Shown one piece after another: positions 1-10,400 of a DNA stretch of 64,000 nt. Each line of letters begins with the position of its first letter. The first letter of the stretch is position 1. Source of the DNA: Cladopsammia gracilis (lineage: Eukaryota > Cnidaria > Anthozoa > Scleractinia > Dendrophylliidae); the NCBI GenBank assembly GCA_022457155.1, contig JAJGOT010000003.1, positions 1,484,501 through 1,548,500 of the forward strand, written 5' to 3'. The notes beneath the pieces are model-generated. The model was not told where the DNA came from. It ran no database searches and was given only the letters and a program-made list of their open reading frames with translations. The position numbers and the translations under genes were made by a program.

Positions 1-190
1 CAGTTCATGATCAGTTACATGGGCAAGATGAGTCGAGTAGGGAAATATATATTAATTAATTAGCGCTAGGAAGTGGGTTCGAACCTTTATGGCGGGCCAT
101 CGCGGTCAAAAGTAGATATCATGATATCACGCTTGATATCATGATATCTGTGTAATATCATGATATCATAATAACATGATATCATGATAT

Positions 191-338
191 CCGGCGTGAT
201 ATCATGACGTCATGATATCACTACGATAAGATCTCGATATCCGGCGTGATATCATGACGTCATGATATCACTACGATAAGATCATGATTTCCGGCGTGAT
301 ATCATGACGTCATGATTTCACTACGATAAGATCTCGCA
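191..338. repeat. Three ~50-bp tandem copies inside the left foldback arm
   Basis: The unit starts CCGGCGTGATATCATGACG and ends ACTACGATAAGAT, repeated three times with few changes. The right arm has a single copy, so the expansion came after the arms formed. Confidence 0.85.
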
Positions 339-963
339 AATGTCGCATTATCTTTGTTATTTTAAATGTCTGACTGTTGAAATTACTCAACGCGTTCTCA
401 ATGTCGGTTTGTGAAATATAAACCTTGTATTCTACGACCCCAGCAGTTTACAATCAACGGAATAGCTTACTTAAAACGTGTTCTTTTAATTTTGGTCACA
501 ACTTTGATTTTAAGTTCATGTAGTTCTGAAGCTCCCCCTCGTCAGTTTCATGGAAGAGTACAGCCCAGTAGTCTGGGCAGTTTTTTTGGAAGAGCTCTGG
601 GTTTAGTAGCTTTTAGTAAACGAAGTAACCCGACTGTTCGGCACAGCAGAAAATGAAGAAGACGTTGTAGAGTATTGTATCACCAGGCTGAAAAATCTGC
701 CCTCAAAATTTACAAAACGCGGACATTCTAGTGCTAATTAATTTGGGGGTGAAATTATGCAAATTATAACCCTCATAAATTCATTTATACTGATTTCACA
801 ATACTTTAGTGTTAAAAAAGTAACGAAGATAATTCGAAATTAAAATGAAATTAGTGTAAATGAATTGCTAGAGATTCTAATTTGCAGAATTTGGATCCCA
901 TGAATTAAATAATCCCTAGAATAACAATTAAATGTGGTATTTATAAGAGGCTCTTCAAAAAAA

Positions 964-1510
964 CCCGGGGGGAGGTACTCCCTATAATGGGCTACACGGG
1001 GATGCTCCGCTCGAAAGGGGTACCTTCTTGAGGCTGGAGGTATATGAAAGGGTCGGGATTTCACGAGTTGAAGTATATATGAAAGGGTAGAGATTTTCAA
1101 AATATATCAAACAGACGCACGTAAAGGCTATATGAAAGAGTATTGTTTTCATTGAAAGATATATGAAAGGGATACCATTTTCAATGAAAAACCTTTGAAT
1201 GCAGAGGTCTACACGGAGCAGAAATTAAACTTGCTGGCAGTTGCCGGATCTTCGGGCTTGTGAAAGATCTCGTGCCAGGCGTCACTTGAATGTTGTGAAA
1301 ATACAAAACTGAATGCAAGACTGGCACTACGGCAAAAGGCAGATTTATTAATGGCCAATATTTCGACTAATAGTATTAGTCTTACTCAGGGCATGAAAGG
1401 GGTACCTTTTCTGTCAAAAACGGTATATGAAAGGGTAAGAGTTTGGACCTCGGGGCGGAGCATCCCCGAACAAAACTTTGTAGAGTACCCCCCCCCCCCC
1501 CCCCCCCTCC
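964..1510. mobile_element. Nested poly-C/poly-G tipped inverted-repeat element
   Basis: It has inverted ends around GGGGATGCTCCGC next to G-rich and C-rich runs (a run of about 20 C at 1488-1507). Its interior repeats TATATGAAAGGGT-type words. Same family as 49374-49802. Confidence 0.7.
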
Positions 1511-2341
1511 CAGGAAAAAACTGTCTAGACTACTGGGCTGTACTCTTCCATGAAACTGACGAGGGGGAGCTCCAGAACTACATGAACTTAAAATCAAAGT
1601 TGTAACCAAAATTAAAAGGACACAGTTTCACAAACCGACACGCTTTGAGTAATTTCGACAGTCAGACATTTAAAATAACAATGACAACGCGACATCTGCG
1701 AAATGGTTTACCGATTAGCGAAATGGTTTAGAGATTAATGTAGAAAAGCGAGATCTTATCGTAGTGATATCATGACGTCATGATATCACGCCGGATATCA
1801 TGATATCATGTTATTATGATATCATGATATCATGATATTAAGCAGATAAAATATCAAGCAGTGATATCATGATATCTACTTTTGACCGTGATGGCCCGCC
1901 ATAAACCTTGAGCTTAATTAGCTTTAATTATCAAAATACGTTTTCAAGCGCCAAGATCATTAACCCTAGACGGGATTTGATCACGTCGCCTCTTCATGGA
2001 CGATCGTGGACGATCTTCAATGGACGAAATGGCTCTGTGGATGACATCCTATTGAGTGACGGCCACAAATTTAGAAAATGACATTTTCTAAATTTTAATT
2101 TTGGCATACATAGGTTCATACCTATTTTCTATATTCGATAGATTACATCGGCAGCAGTTGAGAGGTACAAATACTTGTTGAAAGAATCAATGATCAAACG
2201 GGTTTCAGCAACAGCGGTGACTTCCTCTTTATTGATTTCCCTTTGCGCTGATACGGACTTTTACTTCCCTATTTTAAATCTTTTGTGCCTTATCAAGAGA
2301 CTATCATAGTCTCTTGACCCTGCTCAGGCTGCGGCGACTAA

Positions 2342-2927
2342 GGCTATGTCTACACTATACCGGATAGCTTATCATGTCGACATGAAAAACACTCTGGCCT
2401 GGTGTGAACAGACTCGACCCAGAACTGGATATTTACTTCTTTTTCAGTGGGTTTCAATCATCGCTCCTAGTTGTTGACTTCCGCTACGGTTCGGTTCGAT
2501 TGCCTGTTCACACTGCTCCAGAGCAGTCCCCCAGAGAGTGGCACGAGAGTCTATCCGATATGTGACGATTCACTTTCACGAGCGCCGCGTCGCAGTGGCG
2601 CTCCGGAACAAAAATCGTTCCGAAACTAGCGTTTCATGTGTGAACGAAAGGCCTATCCGGTATGGTTTTCGTGCCGGCGCAAGAGTAGCCTGCATGACAG
2701 GCGCTTTATGAGCCAAGCAGGGCGAGCGAAGCATTTCGCGCGAAGCGCGACACGAGCGCGAAGCGCGAGACGAGGTATAAATAGACCAATCAGCATTACC
2801 GTCTACCAGATGAACGGTCGAGGATTCGAGGCTTCGCGCGAAATGCTTCGCTCGCCCCCGCTTGGCTCATAAAGCGCCTGTCATGCAGGCTAGCACAAGA
2901 GCTATCCGGTATAGTGTAGACATAGCC
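2342..2927. mobile_element. PIF/Harbinger-like MITE with TAA duplication
   Basis: Inverted ends GGCTATGTCTACACTATACC / complement are flanked by TAA (2339-2341, 2928-2930). The 3-bp TWA duplication is typical of PIF/Harbinger. The related sequence at 3755-3792 shows the unoccupied site. It contains a second foldback element at 2688-2890. Confidence 0.8.
2688..2890. mobile_element. Nested foldback MITE
   Basis: Arms GCCTGCATGACAGGCGCTTT / complement enclose AAGCATTTCGCGCGAAG-type inner repeats. It is GC- and CpG-rich, unlike its surroundings, and inserted in the Harbinger-like MITE. Confidence 0.8.
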
Positions 2928-2951
2928 TAAGTGGCCAGGCGGCTCTGGGGA

Positions 2952-3420
2952 CGAGAATTTTTTTTTTTAAATTACAAATTTAACAAACAATACAAGATTA
3001 CATTACACCATTTCTTTAAAGTAATGACAGGAGTGGTTTCCACACGGAATTAAATGTTTTTCGTTGGTTCTTGGAATATAGTATTGATCTTTGCACCTGT
3101 AACTTTTCTTTTATAAATTCAAAAAAGAGAGCAACATTTAGAGTTTCCGACTCTAGCTTCCGTAGGAAAAAGTGTTTTTTGCAAGAGTTATTAAATAATT
3201 GAAAATTCAAGTGTGACTTTTTTTCAGATTTGTACTCGTACAAGATCCGATTTCATCAAAGGGAAATTATTCTCATTTTGATTGTTCCACCAGCTCAGTA
3301 CTTTATTCCAGAAATTGCGAACTACTGTGCATTTGACTAACCGATTTGAGGCAGCGTTTCTAATTCTTTACAATGCTCACAGCGCAGAGTCTGTGATCTT
3401 CAGTTTGTGTAATCAGCTGC
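2952..3420 (-). pseudogene. 3' end of a decayed LINE reverse transcriptase
   Basis: Reading the minus strand in shifting frames gives CEHCKELETLPQI, then VVRNFWNKVLSWWNNQ, then LNFQLFNNSCKKHFF and KTFNSVWKPLLSLL, the pattern of the C-terminal zinc-finger end of many LINE reverse transcriptases. A poly-T run near 2951 marks its poly(A) end. Frameshifts and stops show it is dead. Confidence 0.7.
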
Positions 3421-3520
3421 CATGCAGTAAAATATTATGGTGATTTTATACTGAAAAATACTTAATTTTGTATCCTTGGTCATTGTAAATACATGTAATA
3501 GCCTATGGATCGCATTAATG

Positions 3521-3750
3521 GGGAACTTTAGATTTGAATACGAGTACGAAATTGAGTACGAGTACGACTTTTGAATTTAAAGCCAGTCACATCCCCAGAG
3601 CTGTCGGTTCTTCTTGTTGCTAACCAGAAGATATGGAGACTCTAGGTGTAAAACTTGTGTGGTAAATGTCTATACAGAGTACACGAACTAGGTTTTAAAA
3701 GTCGAGTACTCGTACTTAATCTCGTACTCGTAGTCCGCTCTAAAGTTCCC
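3521..3750. mobile_element. Short MITE in the LINE remnant
   Basis: Inverted ends GGGAACTTTAGA / TCTAAAGTTCCC, with inner repeats of ACGAGTACGA / TCGTACTCGT. Confidence 0.7.
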
Positions 3751-3876
3751 GAACGCGGCGACTAAATGGGCCAGGCGGCTCTGGGACGAGAATGGTTTGT
3801 ATCGGTCTAGCAAAACGCGTAGGACAGGGGAGGGTCCGAAGGTTGTTTCGTATTCACGAGTTGCCTTTGATTAATG

Positions 3877-4037
3877 TCGCCACTTTAGAAACGAGAAGGA
3901 AACTGGGCCGAGTGAACTTCCGCAATAACTTCTGGGATCGTTACAGGGGACGATTCTTTTGTCTCTGTTCCCAGTAACAGTCCCCGCAGTCGTTGCGAAA
4001 GTTCACTAGACCCAGTTTCCTCGTTTCTAAAGTGGCG
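3877..4037. mobile_element. Foldback MITE
   Basis: Arms of about 35 bp: TCGCCACTTTAGAAACGAG at the left pair with CTCGTTTCTAAAGTGGCGA at the right. A short spacer and no coding capacity. Confidence 0.75.
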
Positions 4038-5189
4038 AATTGAGTAAGGGTACATTTTAACAAAGCATTATTCACATTTTCCTTTGATATTTTTAATTGG
4101 GTGATGTCAAAAGCAAACGGCCACGATTAAACACAAGCCTTGAAACGAAATGTAAGTCCACAAGTTTTTTTACCACGTTAACATCAACTTGTATGAAACC
4201 ATACATTGCCTGCGCTGTGAACCCCTGTGACCATTGAAATGTGAAAGTTATTTTCAGCAGTTCTTTCCTTAATACTGTTAATTGTACTGCAAAAGAGCTG
4301 AAAGATGGCAACTCTTGAGTCTGTGAAGTGGCAGATCAACGTTATGGGGGGCCCGGAGAAAATAAAAGGTAAGGGGGGTGGGCGGAGTGACGGCACCGTT
4401 TGTTTTTCAGTATCACAACAAAATGAAATCTTGGATTTTTATTGAACATCGACTTTGGCCGCGTTGTTTGGAGCGGTACAAATAGCATGACCTACAATCG
4501 CGGCCAAAACCTGTTGAGACCAATTGCTTTTTCGTTATACTTTTCACTCATTTAAAAGCTATAAATTACCCGCGTGGAAATGCCCACCCTGCCACTCCCC
4601 TCCCCCTCCCCTCACCCAATGTTGGCCCTTTGTTTCTGGAAATACCCACCGCAAACAACATTGCTTGGAGGGGGGAGGCTTGGAGGGAGGGGTGCGAAAT
4701 ATCGCAGTGTGAAATTGGAGTATGTGTCTCAACAGTTGTGGCCGAGATTGTAGACGGTGACCTTGGTGAAAACAGCTGCTGTCGTTGGCAACAGATATAT
4801 TGCTGATAGACTCCTCATAATATTTAGTGGTGGCTTAGTGCTTAATATGTCTAATATAAATCTATTAGCAGCTGCATCGGACTGCGAAATGGGCTCTAAA
4901 TATATTATTTGCCTTTTTAGGAAAAGAAACTCACAAAGAATGGTCGTAATGACGCTGCTTCCTTTGAAACTAAATGAACCCGAACCACAAGAATATAACA
5001 AGATGCCCGGCTATAAACATTGAAAGCCACAAACTACTGATAAATACTGAGATGAGCGGTTGTAATACGATATAGCCAGTATGCTGACGATCAATCATAG
5101 TTTTCATCATGGGTCTGCATGCAAACTACACCACCCCACCCCCCATGAACAATAAAGGGAGATGAGACTGATCCACGCAGCCGTTCTCT
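4038..5189. other. Non-coding stretch with a relic of the 106-bp repeat
   Basis: Near 4228-4330 one strongly diverged unit of the dispersed 106-bp repeat is recognisable (GTGACCATT...TGAAAG, then CTTGAGTCTGTG). The rest shows low-complexity C/G runs (4590-4700) and no supported gene. Confidence 0.45.
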
Positions 5190-5357
5190 ACCCTGGATAC
5201 CAGTAGCCTGTTGACATACCTCCCGGTTGGGGCTGGGTCTGGCGAAAAGACAGAAGGGCGAAGTGAGCAGAGGCCGGGACGCTTTTCTGGGCTAAGAGAC
5301 TTAAGTGGCGCGTAATGCGAGAGATGAGGACGCGAGAAAAGCCTCTGGAACCAGGGT
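5190..5357. mobile_element. Short inverted-repeat element
   Basis: Ends ACCCTGGATACCAG and CTGGAACCAGGGT are imperfect inverted repeats. The GC-rich interior differs from its AT-rich neighbourhood. Confidence 0.5.
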
Positions 5358-5838
5358 TAACTAATATCCGATTCGTTTTTGCGGAGATCACTTACAATAT
5401 AAATAATTGAGCAATATAAATAACTATTTATTAAAAAAAACTTCACTCTAATGAAGTCGTTCGGTATTACAACTGGAATTGATATTTTCGCGCACTTGTT
5501 GTTACATATTGGATTTGTTTATTATCACCATGATCGGCTATTTAGAATATTGTAGTTAAATCTTACACCCAACATAAGAACAGCACAACACTTTATATTT
5601 GGGTTATGTTCAAGAAAGCGTGTGAATAAAGCAGAATTGAGATGGGCATAGTATCTACTCTGCATCTAGTTGGTAAAAGGAAAAGAGGCGTTGATTAAAG
5701 GGGAAAAAGTATGTAGTGTTCTTAACATTTCCATTCGTGGTAATTTTCGGTCTTCGACCCCTTCTTAAAACCCTTACTATATATTTCAATAAAATTCAAC
5801 TCTCCTTAACCCTTCTTTCACCTTCTCTAGTAACCAAA
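5358..5838. other. AT-rich spacer, nothing recognised
   Basis: Neither strand shows a supported exon, clear repeat or RNA gene. Confidence 0.4.
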
Positions 5839-6115
5839 AACAAACGTTGAAACAAACGGTGCTACAGCAAAGTACTGCCCAGTAGCTTTCATTACCATGG
5901 TGACACTAAGATTTCATCCAGACTCAAAAGTAAGAATCACCTTGTACAGCATAATAAACAGTACCACAGCAAAGTATTGCTCAGTAGCTTTCGTTTGTAT
6001 CGCCACACTTAAGGATTTAATCCACAAACTCAAAAGTTAGTACCACCTTGCACAGCATAATAAACAGCACCACAGGAAAGTACAACGCGATAGCTTTCAT
6101 TTGAATAGCAAAACT
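5839..6115 (-). repeat. Tandem copies of the dispersed 106-bp repeat
   Basis: About two and a half units in minus orientation (AGCATAATAAACAG...CACAGCAAAGTA...AGTAGCTTTC), the complement of the arrays at 8750 and 39776. Confidence 0.75.
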
Positions 6116-7127
6116 GAGAATTTCAATACCTTGCGCGGCATAGATATTAGCATTTCAGAAAAGCACTGCTCTAAACAGTGTAGCTTTAATTCAATTAAAT
6201 GATTGCAATAATTTAGGATTTCATCCACGTTACACAATCCCAGCTTTCACTCTGGGAGTAAGAGAGACTCTGCTAAAAGAACATAATCTCATACCCAGCT
6301 AGGCCGGGTTTTCTCGACTTTCTCAGAGTCGAAAGATCTGGATTCTGATCTGTTTTTCGAGTTTTTGTGCTCAAAATGTTGAGTGAAATATTGAATCGAT
6401 CATGGAAATAACGCGCGCACGGCTATCTAGCTAAAATAATTAGAGCACTTATATACAAACAATATTACATTAAAATCCTCACTGAAGAATCTTAAAAAAA
6501 AATATTGTGCAACCCTCGGTGCAAAAATAAAAAAAATGCCTCGTTATCTTTACCCAAGGCAATTACAGTCAGAATACAATGAACCAATCAGAACTCGAAG
6601 AAAGCGCGGGAAAACGTTCGTAAGCCACGTAAGGTGCGAAGCGCGGAAAAACATTCGTAAGCCACGAAAGATGCGAGGCGCGGGAAAACGTAAGCTAAGT
6701 ATTAAATGATGGGCTTTTGCTAAAATGTTTCTGATTGGTTGAATAAAACAGCACGTTTTCTGACTGTTTAAAGGAGCTATATCATGAGGAGGATGACGTT
6801 TTTGGGTCCACACTCCGCACTAAATACTTTGTCAGACACGAAATGCTTATAGAACACAAACAGGAAGATATCAAGTGAATTTTCGAAGAGAGAATATATC
6901 ATAATCAGAGTTTGAGCGAGTTTTCCCAAACACAAGGTGATAAAGTTGAATACAGTGGCCCAATTTTTCCCATCCTGGCCATCTGCAGCCCAAGACACTA
7001 ATGTTTACTCTCAGAGCACTAATGGCATAATTAAAAAAAAACAGCGCCATTATCTTTGGATTTCCACTTATATAAATAAGTCCTCTGGCTTTTTAATGTG
7101 ACAGTTAAAGTGATCACGTGGACCATT
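6116..7127. other. Repeat-like spacer
   Basis: Around 6557-6750 it holds a fragment containing AATGAACCAATCAGAACTCGAA, related to the AATTGAGTGT-type repeat at 47052-47980, with a duplicated GTAAGCCACG...GCGGGAAAA motif. No gene seen. Confidence 0.4.
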
Positions 7128-7283
7128 TAACCCTTTAAGCCCTAAGAGTGATCAGCATCAAATTTCTCCTTGTAATATCAATGCCTTATCAATCAAAAAT
7201 GTCACTCCCCACTACTTCTATAGGAAATGCATAGGGACAAGAAATGAGAATTTAAATTTTGATATTAGGGCTTAAGGGGTTAA
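7128..7283. mobile_element. MITE of the CCCTTTAAGCCC family
   Basis: Ends TTAACCCTTTAAGCCCTAA and TTAGGGCTTAAGGGGTTAA are inverted. The interior ATTTCTCCTTGTAATATCA and GGGACAAGAAATGAGAAT recurs at 13345-13538, 21140-21350 and around 33440-34078. Confidence 0.75.
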
Positions 7284-7470
7284 AAAAATGAAATAGGTGT
7301 CAAGCGCTGGTTGCACATTTCTGCTTTGAGTTCTGCTAGGTCATTGTATGTGTATACCATAATCGATGTGATGTGAAAGAGAAACATGGCGGGCTGCACA
7401 AGATTTTCTCATTACATCCGAGTTGCACCGTGTCGGTAAGCAAGAACTGTACATCAACTCAAAACTGAAA

Positions 7471-10400
7471 TCAAGATGTTGCTTCTTCTTTGATTTCTAT
7501 GGATAAAGACGGTCGGTCCTTAAAATTAAACCCGTGCCGTTCCCTACTTTGCAGTTTAGACCGCAAGTCCAGAGTAGGTTGTGGTTTGATTTGTTCCCTT
7601 TTTTCCTGCTTTCTTTCAATTCTCCCTTTCCATTTATCCCTCCGCTCTCTATTATCATCATCTTCATCGCTTTCACTTTCATCCTCTTCCACGGTATCCG
7701 CATACATGCGCATGCGTAGATTAGGAGAATCGCTCCTGTCCGGCTCTGCGGGTCCATCGTTGGTGACTACAATCTTGAGGGGCGGTTCATCTATTTCCAT
7801 TTTTTCCTCCTTTTCAGCTTCGATTTTGTCCAGAAATAGCACGTCTGGTCCGCTAGCGTACATGTGCTTGGCTCGCTCTTTTTCTTTCTGTATTTTCCTC
7901 TTCCTGTGAAAAACGTTAGAAGGACTATATAACGTGGTCTCTTCCGCAGGCGATTCTTGGGGCGCGAAGAATGAGGACGAGTAAAGGGCCAGGCGAGAGA
8001 CTGCTAAAGAGGACAAAAATGCGACTGACTAGGGAGAGAGAGGGGGAGTGGGGGATGGAGGGGGAGTGGGGGATGGAGGGGGAAGGGGGGATGGAGGGGG
8101 AGGGGGGATGGAGGGGGAGTGGGGGAGGGAGGGGGAGTGGGGCAGAGAAGAGAGAAGTGTTTTTGTCCTTTTGCCCCAGACCCAGGAGTTGCTTGCGCCG
8201 GAAGCTATATGATTTATCTGTGTTTTCCTTTTATCAAAGCTGTGCTATAATCATGATTATAGGACTTGGTAACAGCAAGACGAATATAAGCTAACCACAA
8301 AGTTTGCAGCGAGTTTTTCAAGACAAAATGGCAGATCTTGAGAACGATTGCCCATCTTTTGCAAGTCGCAACACGTTTTCATCTTTCAACTTTTTTTTTT
8401 TTTTCAAGTGCACGACTTTTAACAAAACTGCTCCATTTTGTTTAGGTTTCTGTTGATGTAAATGTGCGTTTTGATCTTTCAAGGAGTTAATAAATAGCTG
8501 AAATAGTTCTTATGAAGAAATCCTGGAGATCTCAAATTTTGGAAAAAGAACTACATTAAGATATCTTATTCAATTATGACACATGCAAACTGCTTTTAAA
8601 ACTTTTAGCAATCCTATTACCTGGATGAGCTGACAAGGCCTCTCTTTTTACCTGAAAAAGGGATGAGATTAAACCAAAAAAAATAATGTCAAACAATGTA
8701 TTTAGTTTCTGTAGCATGAAGTAGAGGTATAAGATCCTAAGTGTGACAATTTACAAAGCAGTTCTTTCTTGAGGTGCTGTTTATTATTCTGTACAAGGTG
8801 GTTCTAACTTTTGAGTCTGTGGATGAAATCCTGAAGTGTGACCATTCAAACGAAAGCTATTGAGCAGTACTTTCCTGTGGTACTGTTTATTATGCTGTAC
8901 AAGGTGGTTCTAACTTTTGAGTCTGTGGATGAAATCCTAAAGTGTGACCATTCAAATGAAAGCTACTGAGCAGTACTTTCCTGTGGTACTGTTTATTATA
9001 CTGTACAAGGTGGTTCTAACTTTTGAGTCTGTGTATGAAAACCCATGGAAATGTGTGACCATTCATTGACAAATGAAAGCTATTGAGCCATACTGTCCAG
9101 TGGTGCTGTTTATTATCCTGTACAAGGTGGTTCTAACTTTTGAGTCTGTGGATGAAACCCTACAGTGTGACCATTCAAATGAAAGCTACTGAGCTGTACT
9201 GTCCTGTGGTACTGTTTATTGAATAATTTGTGATCAATATGAACGGTGGTTCTAACATTTGAGCCTATTTCATATAAAAACTACTGAGCTGTACTTCTTT
9301 GTGATACTGTCCACTATGCTGTACAAGAAGGCTCTAACTTTTGAAGGCATGAATGAAATCCTAAAGTATGACCCCTTGAATGAAGCTACTGAGCAGTACT
9401 CTTGATTCGACTGATCAAGATGGCTCTAGCTTTTGAGTCTGTAGTTGTAATTTTTAAGGATGATCATTCAATAACTGAAAGCGTTTTAGAACTTCTTTCC
9501 TGATCAAACAAATTAAATGAAAAAGCACCCCGGAGTGAAACACTGTGCTAATAGTAGCCTGGACAACAGGCGCTTGACTGTTCTACTCCTCCTCTCGTGG
9601 CTTGGCTCTGTGCTCATTCCTTGTGCTTTGTGCACCACAAAAGCACTTGTTGTGCAGGCTATGCTAATACTGAATCACCCACCTGTGTGAGCCTTTGCAT
9701 TCGGATTTCCATTAATTAAGTAATACATGCTTCTCTTAGCTGCCCCTGGCTGCTTTTTGTCCTCTGAAAAGGATAGATAACAATATATTAACGCCCATGT
9801 CGCAAATGGAGGTACGTGCCCAAGGGGGGCCCGGGGGCTTCAATCGTAATCGCACCCCAAGGTGCTAGAACACCCAACTGGCCTGCCCAAACCCGCAACC
9901 CAGCCACGAGCCCCCTGAGCCAAGCACCCTAACCAGGGGCACCCGTCACACTGAAGCCGAAGGCTCAGTGGAAGAAAGTGTACCCTAACAGGACCCAGAC
10001 GAATGACCCAGCAATAGGGGAGAGGAGGGGGGGATGCTGAAAAAACGCCACACTACTATGCACAACGCCACGCTAACAAAAACATGGAACGCAACGCAAG
10101 CACATGGAAGACACGCATGTACCAACAGCGGAATAATGCTGACCGGAAGTTGGCCCCAGCACTCCCGCAAATATGAACGCTACAGAGACGCTATAGAAAT
10201 GCACCAAAAGCACTACCGTGCTGGCAAGCATACTAGCAATGCCTCGCAAGGCTGACGGCAAGACTAGCGCTTGTAGTCGTTAACTACGTTAAAAACCTTT
10301 AACTGTATTTAAGGGAATAGTAAACACACCCAAGTGCATTGTTGAATGTATCATAAAATGCTCCGGCAAAGAAATGTATGCGCTATGATTAGTCAAATCA

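Larger units (their letters stand above)
88..1903. mobile_element. 1.8-kb foldback DNA element with 6-bp target duplication
   Basis: The ends TATGGCGGGCCAT / ATGGCCCGCCATA are inverted and flanked by AACCTT on both sides (82-87 and 1904-1909). The arms are long: roughly 88-587 pairs with 1523-1903, and they carry many ATATCATGATATC palindromes. The left arm is longer because a unit is triplicated. The centre holds AT-rich DNA and a nested poly-C tipped element. A 81-codon open frame at 411-656 has no recognised relative, so the element is probably non-autonomous. Confidence 0.85.

Noticed and set aside
4304..4372. Possible first coding exon (MATLESVKWQINVM...) followed by GTAAGG
   Set aside because: The segment overlaps a diverged unit of the 106-bp repeat, has no downstream exon that fits, and matches no family I recognise.
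7490..7909. Serine-rich 139-codon frame on the plus strand
   Set aside because: It is the antisense shadow of the charged last NCBP3 exon.
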